Notes: a model not told the origin generated them from the letters alone. Counted from the first letter of the stretch, positions 1 to 12,218 are shown. The stretch is DNA of 64,000 bases from Erigeron canadensis (GCF_010389155.1 NC_057764.1:248001-312000), one strand, 5' to 3'. Translations and numbers: made by a program.

Positions 1-137
1 TCATTTAGCACAATTTCGGATGATTTTTGGTCAAGTTATTGATTCATGAGATCGAAAGAGTTGATTAAGTTGAGAAGATAGAAGATTTTGGCGAGTTTAC
101 AAGTTAAACGGAGGTGGTCGCGGACCAGAAGAATTGG

Positions 138-344
138 ACTGCGCCGCAGTATGAGCATCACCAGCCCACTGCGCCGCAGTCAGCTAATGGAATAAAGCAC
201 ATTCGGTCAGAAGGATTGGATTGCGCCGCAGTGGAGGTGACCAAAGCCCACTACGCCGCAGTCAGACAAGTGGAAAACGAGTACCCAAACAGTTATTTTA
301 GATTGCGCCGCAGTGGGGGCATCACTCACCCACTGCGCCGCAGT
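138..344 (+). promoter_or_regulatory. Paired-palindrome array of LTR A1
   Basis: Six copies of the 13-bp palindrome ACTGCGCCGCAGT (or a one-base variant) start at 138, 168, 220, 250, 302 and 332. Start-to-start spacing is 30, 52, 30, 52, 30, so the array is three ~82-bp units, each with two palindromes 30 bp apart. All deviations are transitions: ATTGCG at 220 and 302, ACTACG at 250, as expected for decay of methylated cytosines. The last palindrome ends 54 bp before the TATA box. I infer binding sites for a dimeric factor in the U3 promoter; the factor is unknown. Confidence 0.75.
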
Positions 345-398
345 GAGAGCACGGACCTGAAGAGTTTTGACCGACTTTTGCATCAGATTTCCAAGGGG

Positions 399-407
399 TA
401 TAAATAG
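399..407 (+). promoter_or_regulatory. TATA box of LTR A1
   Basis: TATAAATAG lies 54 bp after the palindrome array and before a T/A-rich leader, the usual order of U3 and R in a plant LTR. Confidence 0.6.
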
Positions 408-1305
408 AAAACAAAACCTAATTCGAAAGGCTATCAAAATTCTTTCTAGGAGCTGCTCTACAAGGGGTTATTTCAAGGATCAAAGCAAGAATTTCTTCCT
501 CCGATTCATTGAAGATTCACGAGCACCCATCTATATCGTATCTACTTTTATTGTCTTACAATTTCTATTTCTCAAACAATTGGTACATCATGTTCTTCTT
601 TTATTTTAATTGTTATTTTAAATTGATCATGAGTGGCTAAACGTTTAATCATCCACCTTGATGAAACTAGACGAATGATGTGATTGCTATATTTTTAATT
701 CAAAGAGTTGTTTTCAATTATCGTTGTGCCGAGATCTTGATGATTTAATTCCTTTTTATATATTAATATGATATTGGTGGCATGTGTGTTCTTCGTTAGT
801 GCTACTAGTTGGATGCATATGTGATTTTCAAATGATTGTTTGTCTATAAGCAATTATCACTAGATCATGGTATGATAGTGAATATCATTTTAATAAAAGG
901 AGTCACTTTGTCAACGTGTTTTATAACGGTTGGTGGTACCACGGTATCTTCATAAGCATGATTGTTAATTCGATAGTCAAACAAACTAATAGCTTGTAAG
1001 GTTGTCTAGGCATTGGCGGTATCGGCTTGGGTAATTTAACTAGCAACTTAGGTAATCGGGTAACTTGCTCACGGTTGGTGGTACCACGTGAGCACCTTAA
1101 TCCCTTTACGATTATCTTTTCAGCCCAAATGAATTTGGTCTTAATTGAGTGCAATTATGTTTGAAGTCTAGTGAATTCAAGGTGGATGATCTTTATTTAT
1201 ATTGTCTGAAACTATCTTCTACTTTTATGAGTTTTGTCTTTTAAATTCATTTTAATTTATTTGTCAAAGTGAGAATTTAAGCAACACCCTGTTTTATTGA
1301 TATTG

Positions 1306-1657
1306 ATATTTGTATTGTGGTTTTGTGATTTTAATGAAAGTAGCTACTCACTAAAGAAATGAGTAGATGAAGACTTGGTATTACGTGACATCTGATGTGG
1401 CATGACAATATGACATGACATTAGTCGACTACAACTAAGCAGTCATTCAATGGCGTATATAAAATATACACAAAAATGAGTTCTTAGCATGAAGTATACA
1501 CCATACTAGATAGCCGATAAATTAAAAAAAAAAAATACACCTTACTAGATCAATCATAAACATTCATATAAAAGAAATAATAATAGTACCATCAAATTTA
1601 TTTATTTTTAATTTACCACATATATCTTGTATTGGATGCTTATACTAACTATGATAC
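1306..1657. other. Intergenic, nothing recognised
   Basis: AT-rich sequence between the end of LTR copy A1 and the start of the next LTR-like repeat. I see no gene or clear repeat structure. Confidence 0.5.
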
Positions 1658-2166
1658 TGTAACACCCCAACAAGGCGGAATCACGAGGGTTACGTACTAA
1701 GCACAACACGACATAGAAATTAAATAGAGACAAGTCTAAATGCAAAAAATGATTGGACAATTTATACTATTCAATCAATTACAAATACCGGAATCATACA
1801 AAAATGCACAAGGAGCACGTCCATCCAATGTTTACAAGAGAATAGTTCAAAAAATGGTAAATGATCCTAAGTAGAACCCATAAGCGGGATCAAATGAATC
1901 ACGGATCCATAAATAGTCCAATCCTAGCATGAAAACAATCAAGCAATCACCCAATACGTCTTTGATTAAAAGTTGACAAGTGTACTAAAATGTGTCAACA
2001 TAAAGTTGGCGAGTTCGTAGGTTTAAGTAATGAAAATTAAGTATCATGATAACAACCATTAACGATATACGAGGATTAGAAATACCTAATCGCGTCCAAG
2101 GAAACCTTAAAAGGCTTCATGTTATCACAAATCAATACAAGTCAACGTCAACGTCAATAATCGTCC

Positions 2167-2191
2167 CATATATATATATATATATATATAT
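2167..2191. repeat. (TA)n microsatellite
   Basis: About twelve uninterrupted TA dinucleotides within LTR-like repeat B0. Confidence 0.9.
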
Positions 2192-2765
2192 AATATCGTC
2201 CAATAATTGTCCACTACGCGGGTTAAATAACCGGTATCCACGGTTATGATCATGCCGGGTGTGGATTCGTTAATCAACCGTCCACGTTTTACGTAATATA
2301 AAAAATATACGTTTTAACAAAATATTGTTATAATGTGGCAATGATCATATCGGGTGTGGATTCGTTAATCCACAGTCCACGTCCACGTCTTACATAATAT
2401 ATGTATACAATAAACGTCTTAGTACATTACAACATAACGTCCTTCATCACATATAAACGTCCATTAACATGTATTACAAGCAAACAACATAGATAAACTA
2501 ACGTCCCGTTACATATCATAATCAATTGTATCAACCGACAAACGTTTAACGAGCAAGTAGACTTTCCACCCCAAATAAGGTAAACGTAGGGGTTACGAAA
2601 CTCACCTTAGCCTTAGAAGTCGTTACAATGAGCTTAATCGGGTGAGCGGAGAGAACAACGATCACAAACATTACATTAACATCTCATCATCATAAGGTGT
2701 CCTACATTAAGTTACAAGTGATTGCTAAGCAAACCATAAACGAAAGCTGGGAAAATTGAGTTTAG

Positions 2766-2940
2766 GGACCGACGTCTCTTATGTTGGGTCTGGGGTAAGA
2801 GATGGTGGTCTAGAAAATGTGGTTTTGGCGTCTCAAGTTAAAGTTCTAGTGTAAACAGAAGGGTTTTGGCGTAAGGCAAAAAGAGAGCGACGTCTCTTAT
2901 TGTGGATTTGGCGTAAGATATGGTGGCCTAGAAACAACCA
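2766..2940. repeat. Imperfect direct repeat inside LTR B0
   Basis: Two related ~45-bp segments begin near 2769 and 2889. Each starts GACGTCTCTTAT and ends with a block like GATGGTGG(T/C)CTAGAAA, with TCTCTTA and TAAGAGA forming a small inverted repeat in the first. Function unknown. Confidence 0.6.
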
Positions 2941-3764
2941 TTTTCTGGAAAACGATTTTTGGTCCAAATTCAACACCAATTCGATCCCTTTCACTTCAAA
3001 TCCGATTTTGACACTTTGACACAACCTCATACTAGTAAAACCAAGTCATAAAAACATATTTTTACATAAACCCACTTTCCATTTCTCAAGATTCAATTCA
3101 AAACAAATTTTGAGCTAAATGCACAATTTACGCCAAATTCGACCACCAAACGTTTAGATCTATAACGGGGAATTATTCTAGAATGTAGAAGGAACATTTT
3201 AAGCTATGAAACACTTACCAATTCGACCTACCACTCAAAAATCCGAATTAGGGTTCTTGGAGCCTTTAAAGATGGAAGAACACTTGAAACATGAAATTTC
3301 TTGGATACTTGATGACATAAGTTATTTGTTATGAGATTTAGTTATTTAAACACTAACAACACAAGATTTCGTTGCATTTATGATGAATTTGTGGTTGATG
3401 TGCAAAATCGAGCTTTAAATTTATAAAACTAAAACTACCTAAAAACTCACTACTACGCACTCACGGGCAGTGGACCCGATCGTTTGTAATATAGTTAAGA
3501 GATAAGTCTGAGTTCGTTCTCAGGGATTGGAAATGATTAGTTGCTCATTAAATGGTTTGGAAAAACGGGTGTTGCTTCGAAAATCCTTTTGACAAATAAA
3601 GTATATTGGTTTGCAAAATAATTGCATAAATTGAAAAGAAACCTCAGACAATATAATTAAAAGTCATCCACCTTGACTTCCCTCGACTTCAAATGTGATT
3701 GCATTTGATTAAGGACAAATTCTCTAGAGTTAATAGATAGTCGTGACAAGATTAAGATACTCAC

Positions 3765-4052
3765 GTGGTACCACCAACCGTGAACAAAATACCGAATCAC
3801 CTAACTGCTAGTAAATTACCCAAGCCGGTACCACCAAAACTAAGACAATTCTTCTAACAATCAGTTTTACTGACTATCGAATTATCAATTGAACCTATGT
3901 AACAATAGCGTGGTACCACCAACCGATATCAATCACGTTGACAAAATTAATCTTTTCTTAAAATGATATTCACTATCATACCATGAACTAGTGATAATTA
4001 CTTATAGACAAGTAACCGTTTTAAAATCACATATGCATTCAACTGGTACCAC
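3765..4052. repeat. Four GTGGTACCAC palindromes in LTR A2
   Basis: The motif (G)TGGTACCACCAA occurs at 3765, about 3826, 3910 and about 4043. Copy A1 has the counterparts near 930 and 1075, plus decayed versions. This second palindrome type lies downstream of the transcription start, in the presumed R/U5 or leader part. Confidence 0.65.
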
Positions 4053-4500
4053 CAACGAAGAATTATACGCAACCAATATCAAAATTAATTAATAAAAATA
4101 ATTAACATCATCAAGATCACAGAACAACGATAATTAAATAACCCTATTGAATTAAAAATATTGCAATCACATTATCAGTCTCGTTTCATCAAGGTGGATG
4201 ATTAAACGTTTAGCCGCTCATGATCAATCCACAATAATAAATAAAATAGAAGAGAAACATGATGTACCAATCGTTTGATGAAAATAAATTGCAAGACAAT
4301 AAGTAGATACGATTTAGATGGGTGCCCGTGAATCTTCAACGAGTCCGCCTAAGAAATAATCTTGATTGGAGGAAGAAGAACCCTTGTAGAACACCTCATA
4401 GAAAGATTTTTGATAGCTAATTTTCGACCTAGGGTTTGCTATATATACTCCTCCAAAATCTGATGAAAAAACAAGGCAGGTCTTGTTTTCCCGTGCACCC

Positions 4501-4746
4501 ACTGCGGCGCAGTGGAGTTGAGCCCCCCTTCACTGCGGCGCAGTGAGGTGTGGTTTGACTTTGACTTCGGCTGACTGTGGCGCAGTGGCTTGTGTGACCA
4601 CCACTGCGGCGCAGTATGAATCCACGGCCTCCTGCCGCAGTCACTTCGTGTCTTCCCGACTGCGGCGCAGTCAAATGATTTCAATAAACTTCCGTGGATC
4701 TGGGCTGCGGCGCAGTGGACTCGATACATCTCCACTGCGGCGCAGT
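4501..4746 (-). promoter_or_regulatory. Paired-palindrome array of LTR A2
   Basis: Eight ACTGCGGCGCAGT-type palindromes start at 4501, 4532, 4574, 4603, about 4630 (shortened), 4659, 4704 and 4734. They form four pairs with 27-31 bp between members and 42-45 bp between most pairs. The edge nearest the promoter lies about 52 bp from the TATA-like box on the - strand. Copy A1 has three such pairs, so pair number varies between copies. Confidence 0.75.
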
Positions 4747-5020
4747 CCTGTACTTGTGTGGAGCCAAGTTCTTTCGATCTCGATTACTCGTCAAACTCTG
4801 CCGTCTCTTCCACCCAATTCAACTCTCAACATCATAACGCACTTCCGGGCCAATAATCATCCGAAAATGTACCAAATGAACGCGTATCCTGTCAGTTAGA
4901 GCCTGTAAACACTAACAAACACCATAAACGCGCCAAATGCATACAAAAACGACTTAAAACATATAGTAAAATGGCCAATAACGATGTGGGTAATGGGTAT
5001 AAATTAGTCACATCAGTGGT

Positions 5021-5400
5021 GATGAATGTTGTAGATGAAGATAGAAAATGGAAAGTAAATGAGAGGTGAGAGGAATGAGATGATAAGGTAGGGAAATGAG
5101 TGTTTGGTGGAGTAAGTGTAAAAGTTTGGGAGGAATGAGTAGGGTTGTGTCAACCGGTCGGTCAAATGGGTCAACGGGTCAACCCGATTTCGTTTTTTAG
5201 TCAAATAACCAATCCTCCTAAGTCACACAATCAACCATTAAATCTCGTCTAACATATAACACGTTCATAAACCATCAAATAACGCTTCAAGTAAGTCGAC
5301 TAAATAAATTAACTAGTCTCTAGCTCAAATAAGTCAACGACTCATGAAGACAAAGATTTCATTTAACCCATGAAATTTCATTGCATTTAATTACTTTTAA
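5021..5400 (-). repeat. LTR-like repeat B0, inner part
   Basis: Continuation of the repeat that starts at 1658, after the solo LTR insertion. The purine-rich block at 5030-5140 resembles the one near 27240-27330. The exact end cannot be placed. Confidence 0.4.
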
Positions 5401-5789
5401 ACACGTCCAATTAAAAGTCAGATAAGTAAATTTTCACAGATGTTGTATGATAAGTTTTCAAATAATGTAGTATGAAACTATCAATTTCATTTTTCATATA
5501 AAAATGGTTTATATTTGCATTTCTTTTTGTTTGTTTAAATACACCCTCAATAGATGAAGTGGGGCTGTTCGGCTGTTCCTGCTGTTGTTGGTAAAGCTGA
5601 AATGTAAGTACGAACTTCATTGTGTTTTATGACTGAAGTGTTTTGAGACTTTATATACGATGATGATTGATAATGATGCTATTTAAAAAACAAAGTGACT
5701 TTATATATATGTTTATTAAAATAAATACTCGTAATTATAATTATTATCTACTATATAAATTCGATTAGTAAAAACTAAAAAGTAACTCC

Positions 5790-6019
5790 CTCCAACAAAC
5801 CCCAAGAAAAATCCGTGAGATCCCAAATTCAACAATCGGAAGTTCGCAGTGTATCTCTCGATATATCAGGTTTTTTTCTTTTTCTTGTTATGATAAGAAC
5901 CTATCATCATCATCATATCTAATATAACATGTATGTTGTTTTTACATAAAGAATTACAATTGTTATAATTAATTGCTTAAAACCCTCCTCCTCCACCTCC
6001 TAGGTCAATAATAATTAAA
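5790..6019 (+). promoter_or_regulatory. Presumed 5' UTR of SUVH4 with an intron
   Basis: A likely leader intron runs from a donor CAG|GTTTTT at 5870 to an acceptor CCTCCTAG at 6003. It would leave 16 nt of leader before the ATG at 6020. The region 5401-5789 upstream is AT-rich and holds no recognisable gene; a TATA box cannot be picked with confidence. Confidence 0.45.
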
Positions 6020-9000
6020 ATGGGGAATGGTAAATGTTTAGCGGAGAATGGGAATGAGGCGTTGGATGTTTCGGTGACCAAGAATTTCGGGCAACGAGTT
6101 CAGAAATCACCAGTGAAGAAAAGATGTAGCCCTCGCTTTAGAGATATTCCTGATGCTAAAAAGCCTTATTACGGCCCTCATCATCATCATCATCATCGCA
6201 AACAACTTTCTCCCATTCCTGTAACAACAACAATAACGACGACGACAAGAGACACCCCGACACCTATTGTGTTAGATGATGACGATGACGATGATGTTGT
6301 TGTTGTTGTTGTTTCAGACCATACTGACCCGGGTGACGGCGGTCTTAATTCATCGCCATCATCTTATGTGGTTCACACCAGACTTGATAAAGCAAGGGTT
6401 AAAAAAACCCTTAGAATTTACAATCAACATTACCTTCAGTTTGTTCAGGTATATATCTTCCTTTTTTTTTAACCTAATGCTGCTGCCTTGGATTGGATTG
6501 GATTCTCTCACAATCACAAACACTTTGCAGGAACTGAATGCATGTGAAAATCGGCCTCCCAAACCCAAGGTATAATGAACCATCTCTTAAGTATATTCTA
6601 TTCTATTGCAATGACCTGATCACTTACATTACATGCAGCAGCAAAAGGGTGTTTCTTCTGAAACTGGTGCGAAGCGAACTAGTAAACGCCCTGATTTGAA
6701 GGCCATTGCTAAGGTAAGTTATCTTCTTCTTCTTTTCTTTCTTTCTTTGTATAGGATCACACTTTATAGATAAAAAAAACTGCAGTTACTTGAAATGCAT
6801 TTACCCGGGTGCTATACAGATTGATAAGACTTGCTTGCTAGTGCGCCTTTGGGCATTCGCTATTCTTAGACCAAAACATGTTTACATTTGTGTTTTTGCT
6901 TTGTCTGTTTGTCTTTTTCCATTTATCTGCTTATCTCTACAGATTTTAAATGTCCCAACACCTGTTTTGTGTTTAAAATCCTGCACATTTGTTGCGTACT
7001 TGTGTACCTGATCTAAATTTAAGTTTCTTCTTTGATTGTACTTTTATATTTTGCAGATGAAAGAAAATAACCAAGTTTTGTTTCCTACAAAAAGATTTGG
7101 TCACTTGCCTGGTAAGTGAATGATTGCTTCATTTCGTAACTACCATTTTATATCCTTCTGCTTTATATGTTTGCAATTGTGTGCATTCCGCCTAGTGTCG
7201 ATATATTATTTACTGCAATATCCGTACTCTTGCTTGTATATGATTTGCCTTTACCAATCTGTTCAAACCGTGTTCATGGAGATAGTTTAAATCAAACAAG
7301 CCTATAAGCTTTTCAATTCACCTGATGGACACACAAACACTTCCTCCATGTCTCCACTAAGGAAAGCATCTGTATATCCACCGAGTGCATTCGTCAATCT
7401 AATAATTGTGAAGGACAGTAAAAGATAGAGTTTTGTTTTTTGCTATATTAATGTTGTTTTAGCTCTTATGATTAAACAAGTAATAGAACTTTACAATCGC
7501 ATATAAGCTGTATATTCTTGATAAAGCCTGGATCGGAGTTATGAAGGAAGTGACAGAGGATACCCAACAACAGTTTGACTGTTTGAGAGATAAGTTATTA
7601 ACAGGGTTTACTTATGAGAAGTAACCCAACTCTTCTGACTAATAAATATTATTCAACATGATGAAGTCAGACCATAGTGCCCTATATATAATTTGAAGAT
7701 GCAAGTTGGGTTACCTCCTAAAAGTAGAAAACTTAAAAGATGCAGTGCTATTTTCTATTTTATATCTATCTATCTATATCTATATCTATATCATTACTAC
7801 ATTATAAAGCATATGCTCCCTCCCCTTTTTTAACTAAGTAGTTGATAACCGCAAAATAGCCCCCCGCTATTCTCTATTTTAAACATCCACTTGAAATACC
7901 TATAATATCTGCTTGTAAGACCTAATTTACCAATATTATCCTTAATGAAGTTCATTTACTAACATCTACCCTTTAACTCCTAAAATAATTATATTACCCC
8001 TTTTACATTAATAACCTACACTACTTGTCACCGCCATCACTACAAATCGCCGTCGCTGTCGCCACCACCACCCGTCGTCGCCGCCACGGCGGCGCCTTTG
8101 CATCGTGCGGGTACTCTTCTAGTATTTTCTAATTCAAACCAAAACTTTAGAAAATTTAATAAAAACAATCTGGTTGAAACATGACAATCTTTCTATTTAT
8201 TGTTTGGAGCTAGTTACATTTTTTGCTTTTAATTTGCAGGTATTGATGTTGGTTATCAATTCTATTCACGAGCTGAAATGGTTGCTTTAGGTCTTCATAG
8301 TCATTGGTTTACGGGCATTGATTACATAGGAGAATCTTGCAAAAAAACGGTATCAGTTAGTTTTGTGGAAGCATATTCGATTGATAGTATCAAGCCCTTC
8401 TAATGGGTTTCGCTTTTCAAGTTTGTCATTTCAGTGGCTTAATATACAACTATTTACTTACGTATTGTGTCAATCACTTCAGATATAGACAGTGTTGTGA
8501 AACTCGGCTGATACAGCCGATTTCACTGAGTCGGATCGTGTATCGGCCGACTGACGATACGAGTTTGTCATACTCGGTCTGAAAATCGACCAAGGTTCCA
8601 GGCTCGGGTCAACTTGGTCCGGTTGTATCGGTCAAGACTCGGCTGTATCGGATCGGGTCAACCAAAGTCAAACTTTTTTTTAAAGCTTTTATTAATTATG
8701 TTATTGTTTCTAGAGAATCATGTTTAAGTTGAAAAATCATGTTATGTTTAAGTTTGAAGTTTTATATATAATTTTAATTTTTCTTTACATATAATTTCAA
8801 AAACTATTATTTTATACATAAAAAACCCACTATTCACCGATCCCATTCCGATCCGATTTTTAAAATCCTGTCTCCCCCCCTCACCTATCTGATCGATTCC
8901 CGTGTTTCACAATTTTGGATATAGATGAGCACAGTAAACATCAGATTAGTCTTTGCGTGGTTTGCTTTGAAAGCCTTGCTTCAGGCATGTTTGATTAAAG

Positions 9001-12000
9001 AATATATAAAGAGAAGAATGTAAACATGGCCATCCTTTAGTTGAATTTGCTGTGACCAAAATGTATTTTGAAAGTATACGTAGTTGTACTTATCATCCTG
9101 TTTTTTTATGCGTGTATCGGTTACACTGTGCTGTGTTACTTGTTGATTATTGTTAGTATTCCCGAATCTTTGAAAGTACTTTTGCAATTCTCACCAACAA
9201 TTCATGTTAACACCTCTTCCTCCCCCCAAAACACCCCCGCCAGTCAACCACATACGCAATACCTCTTCAATTCACGATAACAAATAGAATTTTTAAGTTA
9301 GAGACCAAACAAAGGAATAAGGATACCTAACCAGGAATGAGGACAAAAGACTATTTCTCTGTAAATAACGTTTAAACTACGGAAAAAAATGCCTAGTGTA
9401 ATGTTGGGCATCAATAGCTTCATGGGAATGTATTTATCTTCAATCCTAGCATGTTTAAGTAGTATGCTTAGCACCTTATTGCCTTCCCTATACAGATAAT
9501 CATGAATCACCTTCAGGCTTCAGAATTATGGCCGTGCTCTTCATACCAGAGTAATTACGTGTTTTTTTTTCTTCCTTTTTGAACTTGTATATTTGCTGTG
9601 CTGAAACATTAAATTAGAGAAGGGTGGAGTTATGAGCTCTCTCTTGCTGACACCCTACCCTTGTTGGTTACACTGTCCTTTCTATTGATGTAATCCTTTT
9701 AACCCTGACTGAACTAGTCTTATTATGTGAATATCCCATAACAAGCGAGTTATTGTGTTCCAATTGACAGCAACTTTACCTCCTGTCAACAGTAATTACA
9801 AGACTGGAACCCTTCCATTACCTATTCATCTCTATACAGTGTTCTTTATAATTTTGCTTCCTAACTTTGTAAAATTTGTTAATTTGTCTCACGTGGATTC
9901 ATTATTGTGCAACCCATGTTTTTGTACTTTTTCTATGTGGATTTTTATTTTTACTATCACGTCAGCTTTTGACAGAAGATATAGACAATTGACTGTGTGA
10001 TTGTTGGCCTCCTTAAGCTTTCTTCTTGTTAGACTAACCATCTTTCTAGTAAATTAAATTAAAGATGGTGTCCTTGATATTGCAGGAGTTGAAAGGGTAC
10101 ACATTTCCATTAGCTATAGCAATTGTATTGTCTGGTCAATACGAAGATGATCAGGATAATTTGGATGATATTGTATATACTGGTGAAGGTGGAAATGATA
10201 TTAATGGTAGTAAACATCAAATCAAAGATCAAGAGCTGCTAAGGGGTAATATGGCTTTAAAGGTCAGTCCTCTTTTCTTTGAAGCTCTTTTATATTATGG
10301 ACCATGGAGCTTCTAATTCTGGAAGCTTAAATTTGTGAAAATGTTACCGCTCGCTTTCTTCTATTTTATTCATTGCTGCTTGTGCTTGGAAGATATGGTA
10401 CTCAATCTTATATATACTTCTATTATAGCTCTTGTGGTTAGCTGTTGTTAGCAGAGGATAAATTGTGTAGTAAATTGGATAATTATTTACTGTACCAAGT
10501 CTTTAAGGCCCTCTGTAAATACTTGATATATGGTTGTAGCAAGGAATGGTTGAATTTTTTTCTCAAACTACATTACTAACTAATTAGCGTTTATATATTT
10601 TCTGATATCTTGTTTCTGGTTTTCTTATATTTAAATAATCTGCTCTGGTACGCGGAAGTAGGAACATATGGCTGCTTGAAAATTATTCTCATTCCCTTAG
10701 CAAGAATGATGAATATGACCCTTAATGAAAACTAGAAACTTCATTTCAACACCTATCAAGATGATTTGCCTAGCAAATAATCCTTTTGTGCCTTGCCTTT
10801 ATCAAACCTCTCTTTATGTTATATCAAGTTCAGTACACATATTTCTTACTTGGGTAATGTGTGCAACCATGTTTTGTTTTTACAAGTGAGGACATTGCCC
10901 CTGACAGTAAAGTGGAAGGATAAGGATAATTTAACATGTGTTTCACCATCTTTTGATGATATTAAGAATAAAGCAATTGTGACTTTCATTTCAACCGAAA
11001 AACACTCCTTACTCGTATTAAATAATCTCTTCTATTTCCTGCTCCACCCATTATCTCTTTTTGCTCTTGCTTTCATATTGTCAATAACCTTTTTTCTTCT
11101 ATGTAAACAGAACAGTATGGAACAATCTATACCTGTTAGGGTTATTCGAGGGCACACAGATGATCGTCACTTTAAACTGTACACATATGACGGCTTGTAC
11201 AAGGTAATTAAATTAGTCTGCTTAGAAACTCTTTATCCTGTGCCTCATATGCATGTCATTTGATTTGTTTACCAAACAATGTTGAAAATGATATATCATT
11301 TCTGTTAACTAAATGGTTAAAATTCAGCTTGCCTTCATACTGAAAATTCAGTGCTGTAATATGGTAGCCTCCAGTGTGGATCACTTTAAACTATTACATA
11401 GACAACTACATAGACAACTTAGCAGTTTCAATGAAGACAATTATAATAACATATGCTGGAATAGGTAATGATGTAACGATGATGATTCGGTACATTTAAG
11501 ACGTTCCTTAAAAACATGTGAAAAGGATGTCCTTTAAGTGGAAGTTCTAACAGAATAGGTAATGATGTAACGATGATGATTCGGTACATTTAAGATGTTC
11601 CTTAAAAACATGTGAAAAGGATGCCCTTTAAATGGAAGTTTTAACGGAAATCAAAATAAGCTAATATTACCCGAATTACACAACGTGGTTATGCTGAGGC
11701 AATCTTACTTGTTATAATGCATACTTGCTTCTTCCTTTGAGCTTTGCTAATATAGGGTCTTTCTTTTTGTTGAACTCTAAATAGGGGATGTGAATAAATG
11801 TTTTCTAAAAAATATTTATTAGTTATTACAACATTAAGTTGTCCATTCATTTCAAATTCTCTTTTCTTGATCTGTCTTCTTAGTGTTGATATCATCTTTA
11901 TATATAACTAAGGGGGCGCTTGGTTACAAGTAAGGAATGGAAATGAAAAAAGGTAAGGGGAATACAATATAATGCAATGAATAATTTATTATCTTTGATG

Positions 12001-12180
12001 TTCCTTGGTTCAAAGCTCATGAATACTATGTTTTTGTTAGTGAAGTTATTTATATTTATGAAAATAATAATTATTATTTACAAGTATGTATATATATACA
12101 CACAGACACACATATATAATTACCATGAAAAAGAAAAACTAATGTCTGTTGATTTTGTAAATAGATATACATTTACATCT

Positions 12181-12218
<38 letters not shown>

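Larger units (their letters stand above)
1..1305 (+). repeat. LTR family A, copy A1 (truncated at both ends)
   Basis: This stretch aligns, inverted, with 3555-4900 and, in the same orientation, with 33950-35170. Shared landmarks are the palindrome array, a TATA box, a leader that ends near position 540, the block near 640 about cross-over with 4190-4220, and repeated GTGGTACCAC motifs near 930 and 1075. Its 5' end lies outside the window. Its 3' end stops near 1305: the last ~165 bp found in copy A2 (3396-3555) are missing here. No coding capacity is visible; short open frames across the palindromes are repeat artefacts. It is a regulatory LTR remnant, transcribed left to right if active. Confidence 0.75.
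1658..3395 (-). repeat. LTR-like repeat, family B (copy B0), outer part
   Basis: It begins with TGTAACACCCCAACAAGG, a terminus common to many plant LTRs, and is oriented on the - strand. Its reverse complement shares blocks with 37080-37921: the stretch around 1990-2030 matches 37545-37575, and 2570-2620 matches 37085-37125. The repeat continues on the far side of the inserted solo LTR (from 5021 to about 5400). No coding capacity is visible. The far terminus is not clear. Confidence 0.6.
3391..5020 (-). mobile_element. Solo LTR family A, copy A2, with target-site duplication
   Basis: The LTR runs from TGATGTGC at 3396 to CACATCA at 5015 (1620 bp, TG...CA ends). It is flanked by the same five bases GTGGT at 3391-3395 and 5016-5020, the footprint of integrase. 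No internal retrotransposon sequence remains, so it is a solo LTR left by LTR-LTR recombination. Its promoter reads on the - strand: palindrome array at 4746-4501, TATA-like box near 4448-4441. It sits inside LTR-like repeat B0, so it is the younger of the two. Confidence 0.85.

Noticed and set aside
138..344. Regularly spaced short repeats that look like a CRISPR array
   Set aside because: Repeats are only 13 bp, themselves palindromic, spaced in two alternating distances, and lie in a plant LTR promoter. No cas genes; not CRISPR.
114..407. Open frame of 97 codons across the palindrome array (and similar ones at 4429-4899)
   Set aside because: The repeated HCAAV/LRRSG-like peptides are translations of the palindrome repeat in different frames and strands; there is no stable product.
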